Assembly (NCBI GenBank): GCA_031367435.1 | Contig: JANLPV010000095.1 | Coordinates: 1 to 64,000 of the forward strand | DNA length: 64,000 nucleotides | Source: WLMZ01 sp031367435 | GTDB taxonomy: Bacteria; Actinomycetota; Acidimicrobiia; Acidimicrobiales; Ilumatobacteraceae | Direction of reading: 5' to 3' | Part shown: positions 52,854 to 61,381 of the stretch, in pieces | How positions within the stretch are numbered: position 1 is the stretch's first letter | Layout of the letters: every line of letters begins with the position of its first letter | Translations under genes and position numbers: made by a program | Notes under the pieces: model-generated | Databases searched by the model: none | Told to the model about the DNA's origin: nothing | What the model saw: only the letters and a program-made list of their open reading frames with translations

Positions 52854-53594
52854 TCAGCCGCCTTGGATGCGGCGTTGGCGCCGACCACGACGGTCTTCTG
52901 CCCAGAGCTTGAGCACCATGATCAGCGCTTCTTGCACGATGTTCTGCGACATCTTCGATTGACCCGCGGTGCGATCACGAAACGTAATTGGAATCTCGAC
53001 GATCTTGCCCCCGGCGCGCACCAAACGGTGGGTCATCTCGACCTGAAACCCGTAGCCGTCAGCACGCACGGTTTCAAAACTCATCTTGTCGACAAGCGCG
53101 GAACTGCGATACGCGCGGTAGCCAGCGGTCGCATCATTGATTGCCAAGCCGAGCACGCCGGACGAGTAGCGATTGCCCCATCGCGACAACCATCGACGTC
53201 GACGCGGCCAATTCTCTGTTATTCCGCCCGGCACATAACGGCTTCCGACTGCGAGATCGACGCCGTGCTCGACGGCCGACACCAGCGCCGGGATCTCGGC
53301 AGGATCGTGCGAGAAATCTGCGTCGATCTGCACGCAGATCTCCGCACCTGCGTCGATCGCGACGCGCATGCCGGCTCGATACGCGGCGCCAAGGCCGGCC
53401 TTGTTTGCACGCCTCAACACACTGATGTCACCAACCTCGTGAGCAATACGGTCGACGATGTCCGCGGTGCCATCGGGGCTGTTGTCATCAACGACGAGAA
53501 TGCCGATGTCTGGCGCATGCGCGCGAATCGACCGGCACAGCGCTTCGATGTTGTCTGCCTCGTTATAAGTGGGCACGATGGCAACAGAACGCAC
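52854..53594 (-). CDS. polyprenol-phosphate mannosyltransferase-like GT2
   Basis: A family-2 glycosyltransferase without membrane helices. The donor-binding IVPTYNEADNIEALCRSI, the VVDDNSPDGTADI loop and the metal-binding DADFSHDPAEIPAL (DxD type) match Dpm1/Ppm1, which moves mannose from GDP-mannose to polyprenyl phosphate for lipoglycan and protein O-mannosylation. RDRTAGQSKMSQNIVQEA is the conserved C-terminal signature. It starts at a GTG (53594). A fused apolipoprotein N-acyltransferase, as in mycobacterial Ppm1, is absent. Glucose transfer is possible but less likely. Confidence 0.88.
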   Translation of the reverse strand: MRSVAIVPTYNEADNIEALCRSIRAHAPDIGILVVDDNSPDGTADIVDRIAHEVGDISVLRRANKAGLGAAYRAGMRVAIDAGAEICVQIDADFSHDPAEIPALVSAVEHGVDLAVGSRYVPGGITENWPRRRRWLSRWGNRYSSGVLGLAINDATAGYRAYRSSALVDKMSFETVRADGYGFQVEMTHRLVRAGGKIVEIPITFRDRTAGQSKMSQNIVQEALIMVLKLWAEDRRGRRQRRIQGG

Positions 53595-53650
53595 GGTGGT
53601 CAGCCTAGGGCGACAACGCTTCGTGGAAGCAGACACCCTACGATGATGCG

Positions 53651-53938
53651 GTGCCTGACCACGCAGATCCACGCCCGCTCTCCGCGCTTCCGTCACCTGC
53701 GGCACGCGCCGCAGCTTTTGCCGCGATCCTCATCGGCGGCCTCGCCGGTGGGCTCATCGGCTACAGCTTGGTGCGTGTGCAGTGCAGCGGAGCATGCGCT
53801 ACCGGACGCGGCATCGGCGCGTTCGTCGGGGCGGCGATTGCCGCAATCGGAATGAGCGTGGTTGCGGTGCTCGTGTTGCGCGCCGTTGGCGAATGGCGAG
53901 ATATCGAGGATCGTCGGCGCGAGTCGGGTCAACGCTGA
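53651..53938 (+). CDS. small two-helix membrane protein, 95 aa
   Basis: No family is recognised. Two hydrophobic glycine-rich helices (about residues 20-42 and 53-80, GAFVGAAIAAIGMSVVAVLV) flank a short loop with two cysteines (CSGACATG). It starts at a GTG and overlaps the inositol-phosphatase start by one base (TGATG), so the two are translationally coupled. It is divergent from the mannosyltransferase gene. Confidence 0.7.
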   Translation: MPDHADPRPLSALPSPAARAAAFAAILIGGLAGGLIGYSLVRVQCSGACATGRGIGAFVGAAIAAIGMSVVAVLVLRAVGEWRDIEDRRRESGQR

Positions 53939-54768
53939 TGCCCCCCACTCGCGCGACACACGACGATTCGCTCGGCACTCAACTCCGCACCCTCGCCAGC
54001 GACCTTGCGGTGCGCGCCGGCGAGCTCATCCGCAGTGGCCGCGAGTCGGGCGTCGGTGCCGTCGAGACGAAGTCGTCCGCCACGGACATGGTCACCATGT
54101 TCGACCGGGCCTCCGAACAACTCATCGTCGGTGCCCTAGGTGAGCATCGTCCGAACGACGGTGTCGTGGGCGAGGAAGGCACCTCGGTCTCGGGCACAAG
54201 CGGCGTGGATTGGCTGATCGATCCGATTGACGGCACCACCAATTTCTTCTACGGCCTTCCGGGCTACGCCGTGTCGATCGCGGCGCGCGACGAATACGGT
54301 TCTCTGGTCGGCGCAGTATTCGTTCCTGCTACGAACGAATTGTTCAGCGCAGCTCGGGGCGCGGGCGCAACATTGAACGGTTCCAGGATCACGTGTTCGA
54401 CCACAACGTCGTTGCGTCATGCGCTCCTTGCCACCGGCTTCAGCTATCACCCTGAGCTACGCCGTCAGCACATGCGGAGGCTGCAGCACATCATTGGCGA
54501 GGTTCGCGATATTCGTCGATTCGGTGCCGCTGCCGTCGATCTGTGCCACGTCGCTGCGGGTCGCGTCGACGCCTACTTCGAAGAGAACCTCGGCCCATGG
54601 GATCTGGCTGCGGGCGAACTCATTGCGCGAGAGGCCGGATGCATCAGTGGGGACCTACAGGGTGGTGCCGTTCGGCCATCACAGGTACTTGTTGCAAATC
54701 CAACATTGTTCGAACCACTACGCGAACTCATCAACGATGCGGACGCACTCGCTGCACTCACCCAGTGA
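53938..54768 (+). CDS. inositol-monophosphatase-family phosphatase
   Basis: The three metal-binding motifs of the IMPase family are present: GEEGTS, DPIDGTTNFFYG (about residues 97-108) and the C-terminal WDLAAGELIAREAG (about 220-233). They support Mg-dependent hydrolysis of inositol-1-phosphate or a related sugar phosphate. In this window the mycothiol and probable inositol-lipid genes give free inositol a use, but histidinol phosphatase or fructose-bisphosphatase activities also occur in the family. The 276-residue length is usual. The ATG is at 53938. Confidence 0.9.
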   Translation: MPPTRATHDDSLGTQLRTLASDLAVRAGELIRSGRESGVGAVETKSSATDMVTMFDRASEQLIVGALGEHRPNDGVVGEEGTSVSGTSGVDWLIDPIDGTTNFFYGLPGYAVSIAARDEYGSLVGAVFVPATNELFSAARGAGATLNGSRITCSTTTSLRHALLATGFSYHPELRRQHMRRLQHIIGEVRDIRRFGAAAVDLCHVAAGRVDAYFEENLGPWDLAAGELIAREAGCISGDLQGGAVRPSQVLVANPTLFEPLRELINDADALAALTQ

Positions 54769-54785
54769 CGATCACATTGATTTTC

Positions 54786-54797
54786 CGCAATATTGCG
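54786..54797. promoter_or_regulatory. perfect 12-bp palindrome before the response-regulator gene
   Basis: CGCAATATTGCG is fully symmetric and ends 25 bases before the ATG of the response regulator, in a 54-base gap after the inositol phosphatase. The position suits an operator for autoregulation, or a short promoter element. Its partner protein is not known. Confidence 0.4.
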
Positions 54798-54822
54798 CCG
54801 ACCTGCCCTGCGATCAGGCATC

Positions 54823-55512
54823 ATGGCAGACGTGGGAACTCGAATCCTGACCGTTGAAGACGATGAGCGCATCCGCACCGCCGTAAAGCTCGCGCTTGAA
54901 GACGAAGGGTGGACGGTCGATGAAGCCGGAAGCGGCGAGGAAGCAATCGAGCTGTTTCGTCGCTGCGCACCAGACGTTGTGCTGATCGACATCATGCTTC
55001 CGGGCATTGACGGCTTCGAGTTGTGCCGTCATCTGCGCAAGACGAGCGACGTTCCCATCGTCATGGTGACCGCCCGCGTCGACACCCACGATGTTGTTGC
55101 CGGCCTCGAAGCAGGCGCCGATGATTACCTCACCAAGCCCTTCGCGCCAAAAGAACTGTCGGCGAGGATTCGCGCGTTGCTTCGACGCATCCGACCAATG
55201 AGCCCCGGCCACGCAAAGCTCGTCTTCGGCGACCTCGAGATCATCGCCGACGAAGGCAAGGTGCTGCTCGCCGGCACCGAGCTGCATCTCACCAAGACCG
55301 AGTTCCGCCTGCTCGTCGAACTGGCGCAGAGTCCCGGACGCGTCTTCAGCCGCGAATCGCTGCTCGACAAAGTGTGGGGCTACGACTACTTCGGTGACGG
55401 CCGACTCGTCGACGTTCATATCCGTCGGCTGCGCACCAAGGTCGAGGCCGACGCGGCGAATCCGCGCCACGTCGTGACGGTTCGAGGGTTGGGTTACCGA
55501 CTGCAGTCGTGA
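54823..55512 (+). CDS. mtrA: OmpR-family response regulator (MtrA-like)
   Basis: The receiver domain (residues 1-120) has the acidic pair EDDE near the start, the phosphorylated Asp in VLIDIMLPGIDGFEL, and the conserved Thr and Lys (VMVTARVD, DDYLTKPF). The C-terminal winged helix (LHLTKTEFRLLVELAQSPGR, VHIRRLRTKVEADAANPRHV) is OmpR type and close to mycobacterial MtrA. The length is 229 residues. The ATG at 54823 is chosen because it directly precedes the receiver motif. It overlaps the kinase gene by 4 bases. Confidence 0.92.
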   Translation: MADVGTRILTVEDDERIRTAVKLALEDEGWTVDEAGSGEEAIELFRRCAPDVVLIDIMLPGIDGFELCRHLRKTSDVPIVMVTARVDTHDVVAGLEAGADDYLTKPFAPKELSARIRALLRRIRPMSPGHAKLVFGDLEIIADEGKVLLAGTELHLTKTEFRLLVELAQSPGRVFSRESLLDKVWGYDYFGDGRLVDVHIRRLRTKVEADAANPRHVVTVRGLGYRLQS

Positions 55513-56984
55513 CCGACGCCCTCGCCGCCCAAGAGCCAGACCCTTTCTGGACGCGCCTATCTCGCTCAGTGGCTCGTGCCCGTCCGAAGCGCGTCGGACT
55601 CCGCACGCGCATCATGCTCACATTCACCATGGGCTTCTTTGCCCTCTCGGTGTTCCTCGCTGCAATCACCTACAGCTTCACCAAGAGCAGCCTCGTCGAT
55701 CAACACGATCGTTCGAGCGTCGAGCAGGCATACCGCGACGCGAGCGTTGCACTCAACGGACTTCGCCCGTCGCCATCATCTGCGCAGCCCGTCATCGACA
55801 CGCTGTCCGGTTTGGGTATCGGCCGACCGCTCATCAACTACCACGATGTGTGGACCACCGGCGCGCCTCGATTTGGTCCCGAGATCGTGCCGACTCTGTT
55901 GAAATCGCGCGTCCTGATCGACGGCGTGCCTTCGCGGATGATCCTGATGGTCGGCGACGAACGAGTGGTCGTCATCGGCATTCCGCTTCCCGAAGTGGGT
56001 GCCGCGTACTTCGAGTTCGCAAGCCTCACCGATGTGAGCTCGACGCTGCGCAGCGTTGGGCTCTCACTGATGTTCGCCGGATTCATCACGACGATGTTCG
56101 GCGTCGTGCTCGGCTCGGTCGCCTCGCGACGCGCGGTAAAGCCTCTTGGCGATGCAGCTCAAGCGGCGAAGGCGATTGCAGGGGGGCGGCTTGACACGCG
56201 TTTGGAGACGACGGACGACAACGACCTCAGGCTGCTCGCCAACTCGTTCAACGACATGGCCTCGGCACTACAGCAACGAGTAGAACGCGACGCCCGCTTC
56301 GCGAGCGACGTGAGCCACGAACTGCGCTCACCGCTGATGACGCTGGCGGCCTCGGTGGAAGTGATGCAGGCCCGTCGAGACGAGATGCCCGAGCGCGCCC
56401 AGTCGGCCCTCGATCTACTCGTCGCCGATGTGTCGCGGTTCCAAGGTCTCGTCGAGGATCTGCTCGAGATTTCACGATTCGATGCGGGCGCGATCCGTTT
56501 GCACCTCGAAGACCTCGTTGTCGCCGAGTTCGTCCGACAGGCAATCGGTGTGAGCAGCCTGCCCCAGACTGAGGTCGTGGTCACCGAACGGGCCGAAGGT
56601 CTGCTGATGCACGTTGATCGCCGACGGCTGGCGCGCGTGATCGCCAACCTCATCGACAACGCCCGACTCCACGGAGGCGGTGAACCCGAGGTGATCGTGT
56701 CAGAAGCCGACAACGAAGGCGAGCCCATCGGACATGTGTGGATTGCCGTTCAAGATCATGGCTCGGGCGTTCCTCTCGACGAGCGGCACCTCATCTTCGA
56801 ACGCTTTGCCCGTGGCGCGGTCGCCGGTCGGCGAAGCTCGAGCGACGGCGCGGGGCTTGGGCTTGCGCTCGTCGACGAGCATGTACGGCTGCACGGCGGC
56901 AATGTCTGGATCGAGGATCGACTCGATGGCGAGCCCGGCGCTCGTTTTGTGATCGAGCTTCCCGCGGAAGAAGTCGGAAAATGA
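55509..56984 (+). CDS. mtrB: membrane histidine kinase (MtrB-like)
   Basis: Two membrane helices (about residues 35-55 and 180-202) enclose a ~125-residue extracytoplasmic sensor. A HAMP domain, the dimerisation domain with the phospho-His in DVSHELRSPLMTLAASVE, and an HATPase with NLIDNARLHGG, DHGSGVP and GAGLGLALVDEHV follow. It pairs with the MtrA-like regulator through a GTGA overlap and is followed by the GerMN lipoprotein. In mycobacteria MtrAB-LpqB links envelope status to division. The kinase is 491 residues. Confidence 0.93.
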   Translation: MTDALAAQEPDPFWTRLSRSVARARPKRVGLRTRIMLTFTMGFFALSVFLAAITYSFTKSSLVDQHDRSSVEQAYRDASVALNGLRPSPSSAQPVIDTLSGLGIGRPLINYHDVWTTGAPRFGPEIVPTLLKSRVLIDGVPSRMILMVGDERVVVIGIPLPEVGAAYFEFASLTDVSSTLRSVGLSLMFAGFITTMFGVVLGSVASRRAVKPLGDAAQAAKAIAGGRLDTRLETTDDNDLRLLANSFNDMASALQQRVERDARFASDVSHELRSPLMTLAASVEVMQARRDEMPERAQSALDLLVADVSRFQGLVEDLLEISRFDAGAIRLHLEDLVVAEFVRQAIGVSSLPQTEVVVTERAEGLLMHVDRRRLARVIANLIDNARLHGGGEPEVIVSEADNEGEPIGHVWIAVQDHGSGVPLDERHLIFERFARGAVAGRRSSSDGAGLGLALVDEHVRLHGGNVWIEDRLDGEPGARFVIELPAEEVGK

Positions 56985-57607
56985 AGCCACACCGATACAC
57001 GTCAGTAGTGCTCGCGGCCGTCGCCGGCGTGATGTTGCTCAGCTCATGTGGCATCGCCAACGATGCCGCTCCTCGCGACATCCCCGACCGGCAGCGGTCG
57101 CCATTCATCGATGCCCCCGTGCAGGCCCTGCCGTCTTCAGCGGGCACAGATCGCATCTTTCTGCTCGCCCCAGAACTACCTGATCAGCCACGTCGCCTTC
57201 GCGCCGCGCCACGCGCCGTCGGTGCGTCGCCAACGCTGCGCCTGCAATCATTGTTCGGCCCACTCAGCACGGCCGAAACCGGCGCTCGCCTTCGCACGGC
57301 AATCCCCGAGGGTCTGCAATTGCGAGTGGCGACGCTGCAAACCAACGGCACGCTCATCGTCGATGTTTCCGACCAACTGTTGTCGCTCTCCAGCGGAGCG
57401 CTGATCGACGCTGTCGCGCAAATCGTGTTCACATCGCTTGAAGTACGCAATGTGCAACGCGTGCAACTGTTGGTGAGCGGGATAACCCAACAATGGCCGG
57501 GTGGCGATGGCTCGTTGCGCACCGCACCGCTGACGGCCTACGACTTTCCAGCACTCATCGAGACGACTCAACCCGACTTCCCCGCAGTGCCGTCACCGCG
57601 GGCCTGA
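56981..57607 (+). CDS. GerMN-domain lipoprotein (LpqB-like, short)
   Basis: A signal peptide with lipobox LSSC (Cys near residue 23) leads to a single GerMN-like domain (about residues 50-190: IFLLAPE, LQSLFGPLSTAETGARLRTA, TNGTLIVDVSDQLLSLSSGA, IVFTSLEVRNVQRVQLLVSG). Actinobacterial LpqB has a GerMN domain plus a large beta-propeller, about 580 residues, and modulates the MtrB kinase. Here only about 208 residues exist, so it is a minimal version without the propeller. The ATG overlaps the kinase stop (ATGA). Confidence 0.85.
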   Translation: MKPHRYTSVVLAAVAGVMLLSSCGIANDAAPRDIPDRQRSPFIDAPVQALPSSAGTDRIFLLAPELPDQPRRLRAAPRAVGASPTLRLQSLFGPLSTAETGARLRTAIPEGLQLRVATLQTNGTLIVDVSDQLLSLSSGALIDAVAQIVFTSLEVRNVQRVQLLVSGITQQWPGGDGSLRTAPLTAYDFPALIETTQPDFPAVPSPRA

Positions 57608-57622
57608 CACAGGAAATTGGGT

Positions 57623-58657
57623 TCAGCCGAAGAACACCGAGGCCACGTCTCGATAGGTACTCAGATCAACCGGCCGCGTCTTGCCAGCGGTCTCGATCAG
57701 CGGCCGCAGCACGACATGATCGCCGCGGAGGGCCGTCATCTGACCCCACGCACCTTCATGCACCGCATCGATCGCGGCGAGGCCATACCTCGTGGCGAGC
57801 ACGCGATCGAACGCAGACGGTGTTCCGCCGCGCTGAATGTGGCCGAGGAGCACCACACGCGTTTCGAAGCCGGTGCGTCCCTCGATCTCCGGAGCGAGAC
57901 GATCGGCCACGCCACGGCGGCGAACATGACCAAACGTGTCGTACACCTTTTCCTGGGTGGGCATCGTTCCGGCGATCGGCTCGGCTCCTTCGGCAGCCAC
58001 CACAATCGACGCATAGCGACCGCGCTGGTGGCGCGTCTTGAGGATCGTGCAGACGTCATCGATATCGAATTGCTGCTCGGGGATCAGGATCACGGTCGCG
58101 CCACCAGCAATGCCTGCGTGGGTGGCTATCCATCCGGAGTCACGGCCCATGACCTCCACCACGATCACGCGGTCATGACTTTCAGCGGTGGTGTGCAAAC
58201 GATCGATGGCATCGGTCGCAATCTGCACGGCGGTGTTGAATCCAAACGTGGTGTCGGTGCCGACGACGTCGTTGTCGATGGTCTTTGGGACACCGACGAT
58301 AGGCAAGCCAAGATCGTGATACAGGTTCGACGCAACTGTGAGCGACCCGTTTCCACCAACCACGATCAGCGCATCGAGCTGCATGTCTCGAAACGTGGAC
58401 GCCACCATTTCCAAGCCGCCGGGTCTGTCGTAGGGGCTACCGCGACGCGTGCCCAGGAGCGTGCCTCCCTTGGGCAGCATGCCGCGCATCGAATGAACAT
58501 CGAGCATCATCGTTCGTCGGTCAAGCACACCATCCCACGCATCGAGAAAGCCAATAATCTCGTCGCCGTACACCATCTCGCCCTTGCGAACGACGGCTCG
58601 GATCACTGCATTGAGCCCTGGGCAGTCGCCACCACCGGTAAGTAGACCAACACGCAT
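57623..58657 (-). CDS. pfkA: 6-phosphofructokinase (group III, ATP- or PPi-type uncertain)
   Basis: The GLLTGGGDCPGLNAVI phosphate-binding loop, PKTIDNDVVGTDTTFGFNTA with the catalytic TIDND (about residues 126-145), and RVVLLGHIQRGGTPSAFDR are PFK signatures. The donor discriminators are mixed: GGNGS (residues 101-105) keeps the Gly after the first variable position as in ATP enzymes, but has Asn where Asp is common, and PKTIDND has the Lys of PPi and mixed-type enzymes. The pattern recalls the group III actinobacterial enzymes. The 344-residue protein converges on the GerMN gene. Confidence 0.92.
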   Translation of the reverse strand: MRVGLLTGGGDCPGLNAVIRAVVRKGEMVYGDEIIGFLDAWDGVLDRRTMMLDVHSMRGMLPKGGTLLGTRRGSPYDRPGGLEMVASTFRDMQLDALIVVGGNGSLTVASNLYHDLGLPIVGVPKTIDNDVVGTDTTFGFNTAVQIATDAIDRLHTTAESHDRVIVVEVMGRDSGWIATHAGIAGGATVILIPEQQFDIDDVCTILKTRHQRGRYASIVVAAEGAEPIAGTMPTQEKVYDTFGHVRRRGVADRLAPEIEGRTGFETRVVLLGHIQRGGTPSAFDRVLATRYGLAAIDAVHEGAWGQMTALRGDHVVLRPLIETAGKTRPVDLSTYRDVASVFFG

Positions 58658-58716
58658 GAGTCACGACGATAGGCGAGAACATGCGCCGACACGCGACGGC
58701 ATGGTAGGAACTGTGC

Positions 58717-59076
58717 ATGGCGTGGGACTCTTCTCGGGTGGTGCCGTGGCGCCGCCTCATTCGTGAATGGCTGATCTACGTCGCCTTTGCCAGCGTCGCG
58801 TTCGTGATCATCTTCCACAACAAGCTGAGCTTGTCGTTGTTCGCAGGTCTCTTTGCCAGCGGCCCGATGTATCTGCTCTTCGGATCGGTGCTTGCCAAGT
58901 TTGGTTACTCACGCAAGACCTTCAAGGATCTCCGCGCCGAGCGCGAGGTCAAGGCCTCGATTCGTCCGAGTAGTACGTCCCCAACGGCAACCGGTCGCAC
59001 CAAGCCCGCCCCCACGAAGCGAACCTCAACGGGCCCTTCGCAGCATCGCAAGGGAAACAAGCCGAAGCGTCGCTGA
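58717..59076 (+). CDS. small membrane protein with basic tail (DUF4229-like)
   Basis: Two hydrophobic helices (about residues 19-33 and 38-61, LSLFAGLFASGPMYLLFG) are followed by a Ser/Thr/Lys/Arg-rich tail (about 75-119) that should face the cytoplasm. The layout resembles small DUF4229-like actinobacterial proteins, but similarity is not certain. The ATG at 58717 is divergent from pfkA, and glpK follows after 34 bases. Confidence 0.6.
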   Translation: MAWDSSRVVPWRRLIREWLIYVAFASVAFVIIFHNKLSLSLFAGLFASGPMYLLFGSVLAKFGYSRKTFKDLRAEREVKASIRPSSTSPTATGRTKPAPTKRTSTGPSQHRKGNKPKRR

Positions 59077-59110
59077 GGCACCGTCTGTCTACAGCTACGG
59101 TCTTGCATCG

Positions 59111-60598
59111 ATGACGACGAACTCTCTAGCACCGAACACCTGCGTCCTCGCGATTGACGCAGGCACAACCGGCGTACGCACTCGCGCGGTGTTCACCGAT
59201 GGACGCCCACCCGTGTCGTCGTATCGCGAGTTCACCCAATATTTCCCACAACCGGGTTGGGTTGAACACGACGCAGAGGAAATCTGGGAGGCGGCGCGGG
59301 GCACGCTCAACGATGTGCTCGGTCGCCTCGATGTTGAACCTGTCGCGATTGGTATCACCAACCAACGCGAGACTGCCGTGGCCTGGAGCCGATCCACCGG
59401 CATGGCCTTGCATCGAGCGATCGTGTGGCAGGACCGTCGCACCGCCGCCCGCTGTGACGAACTCGAGAGCCAAGGCGCGTTGACGCTCGTGCGTGAGCGC
59501 ACAGGACTCGTGCTCGACCCGTATTTCTCGGGTACGAAATTCGAGTGGTTGCTCACCGAGGGGCATGTTGCGAACACCGACGATCTCGCGCTCGGCACCA
59601 TCGATTCCTGGCTGCTGTGGAAGCTCACGGCTGGAGCCGTGCATGCGACCGACCCATCGAACGCGAGCCGCACGATGCTGTTCGACATTCATGCGTTGGC
59701 GTGGGACGAAGAGCTCTGTCAGCTTCTCAACGTGCCAATGAAGGCGCTCGGCGAGGTGCGGCCCTCGAGCGGCCGCTTCGGGGTCACCAGCGCCGACTCG
59801 GGCGTCACTGCAGGCATACCGATCTCGGGAATCGCCGGCGATCAACAGAGCGCCCTGTTCGGACAGGGCTGCTTTTTGCCGGGGATGGCGAAGAACACCT
59901 ACGGCACTGGCAGCTTCGTGCTGCTCAATGTCGGCAGTGTGTGCCCGCCCCCGCGCGATGGCATGTTGACGACAGTGGCATGGACACTCGCCGACGGAAC
60001 AACGACATACGCACTTGAGGGCGCCATCTTCGTCACCGGAGCCGCGGTGCAGTGGTTGCGCGACGGTCTGCAGATCATCTCCACGAGCGCCGAGGTTGGT
60101 GAACTCGCCACCAGCGTCGCAGATACTGGCGGCGTCTACGTCGTGCCTGCATTCACCGGTCTCGGTAGTCCATGGTGGGACCCGTACGCACGGGGAACCA
60201 TCGTTGGTATCACCCGAGGCACCACGCGTGCACACATCGCGCGAGCTGTCGTGGAGGCAATGGCCTTTCAGGTACGAGACGCCGTCGATGCAATGACGAC
60301 TGCCTCCGGCACTCCCCTACGCGACCTCCGCGTCGATGGGGGTGCTTGCGTGATGGACATGTTGTTGCAAATGCAAGCGGATCAACTCGGTGTTACCGTC
60401 CGGCGTCCACGCGACAAGGAAAGTACGGCCCTCGGCGCAGCATTTCTTGCCGGCCTAGCAGAAGGCGTCTGGCCGTCTCTCGACGCGCTCACTCAGCAGT
60501 GGCAACTCGACGCCGAATTCAAACCACGCGCCGACCGATCGCTCGCCGAAAGCCAACACACGCAGTGGCTGCGCGCGGTCGAACGCAGTCGTGGCTGA
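59111..60598 (+). CDS. glpK: glycerol kinase
   Basis: A FGGY-family kinase that phosphorylates glycerol at sn-3. The N-terminal AIDAGTTGVRTRAVF loop (about residues 14-28), NQRETAVAWSRSTGMALHRA (about 82-101), IVWQDRRTAARCDEL and the ATP-binding GGACVMDMLLQMQADQLGV in the C-terminal domain are present. The protein is 495 residues, the usual length. It may be read with the upstream membrane protein gene. It feeds glycerol-3-phosphate to the acyltransferase steps encoded elsewhere in the window. Confidence 0.93.
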   Translation: MTTNSLAPNTCVLAIDAGTTGVRTRAVFTDGRPPVSSYREFTQYFPQPGWVEHDAEEIWEAARGTLNDVLGRLDVEPVAIGITNQRETAVAWSRSTGMALHRAIVWQDRRTAARCDELESQGALTLVRERTGLVLDPYFSGTKFEWLLTEGHVANTDDLALGTIDSWLLWKLTAGAVHATDPSNASRTMLFDIHALAWDEELCQLLNVPMKALGEVRPSSGRFGVTSADSGVTAGIPISGIAGDQQSALFGQGCFLPGMAKNTYGTGSFVLLNVGSVCPPPRDGMLTTVAWTLADGTTTYALEGAIFVTGAAVQWLRDGLQIISTSAEVGELATSVADTGGVYVVPAFTGLGSPWWDPYARGTIVGITRGTTRAHIARAVVEAMAFQVRDAVDAMTTASGTPLRDLRVDGGACVMDMLLQMQADQLGVTVRRPRDKESTALGAAFLAGLAEGVWPSLDALTQQWQLDAEFKPRADRSLAESQHTQWLRAVERSRG

Positions 60599-60602
60599 CC
60601 GT

Positions 60603-61295
60603 TCAACCAGCGGCCCTCGGCGCGACGCGCGCATCGGTTGACAAAAGGCCAGCGGCGACCCGACCGAGCAGCCCTATTTGCTGGCGCTCACGGGCATGAA
60701 ATGGACGCCCAGTACGGCCCGAGGCCACCGCGATCCCCAAGGGTTCAAGATGAACCCAGACCACGTCGCTGGGCGTGGATTCGCCCTGCACATCGGCACC
60801 AAGATGACGGCTGCCGACGAGAAAGGCCCCGAGCCACGCCCTATCTGGCGGTGTGCCGCGCTCGACGAGACCGCCTAGGTCGGCAAGCTCACCATCGCCA
60901 CCATCAACATCAATGCGCATCGCGACCACCCACGCCCCGTCGACAAGATGCAGCAACTCATCACAGAACTTCTCGAGGCGTGAACTGCTTGATGTTTCTA
61001 CGAGTGCCACCGAGATCTGTAACGCGGCGATGCTGGCGTCAGGACGATCGGCATCGATTGGGCGAACGTCTTCGACGGCAACACCATCGACCCGCCCGAT
61101 CTCGGCGATCAACGTGGACAGCGTCACCGTGTCGGGCAAACTGACCACGAGTTCGTCAATGGCGCTGCCACCGCCGCGCTCGAGGATCTCGATGCCCACG
61201 ACATCTCCCCCAGCGTCACCAATACGGCTGGCCACTTGTCCGAGCGCACCCGGACGGTCGGGCAACCACACGCGCACCACGAAGGAGTTCACCAC
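60603..61295 (-). CDS. ACT-domain protein, 230 aa
   Basis: The N-terminal ACT domain is clear (VRVWLPDRPGALGQVASRIG and GIEILERGGGSAIDELVVSL, residues 6-60), a regulatory fold that binds amino acids. The remaining ~160 residues resemble a GAF-like sensor (ending ARERQQIGLLGRVAAGLLST). No enzymatic motif is seen, so it is probably an amino-acid sensor or regulator. Start GTG at 61295 or 61292. It converges on glpK, with 4 bases between them. Confidence 0.8.
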   Translation of the reverse strand: MVNSFVVRVWLPDRPGALGQVASRIGDAGGDVVGIEILERGGGSAIDELVVSLPDTVTLSTLIAEIGRVDGVAVEDVRPIDADRPDASIAALQISVALVETSSSSRLEKFCDELLHLVDGAWVVAMRIDVDGGDGELADLGGLVERGTPPDRAWLGAFLVGSRHLGADVQGESTPSDVVWVHLEPLGIAVASGRTGRPFHARERQQIGLLGRVAAGLLSTDARVAPRAAG

Positions 61296-61381
61296 ACAAA
61301 CGTAATCACACCGTGCTAGCAGTCGATGGCCAGTTTGTGACGACTCGATGAACTCAGTGCTCGATGGATCGCCGCGCTGAG

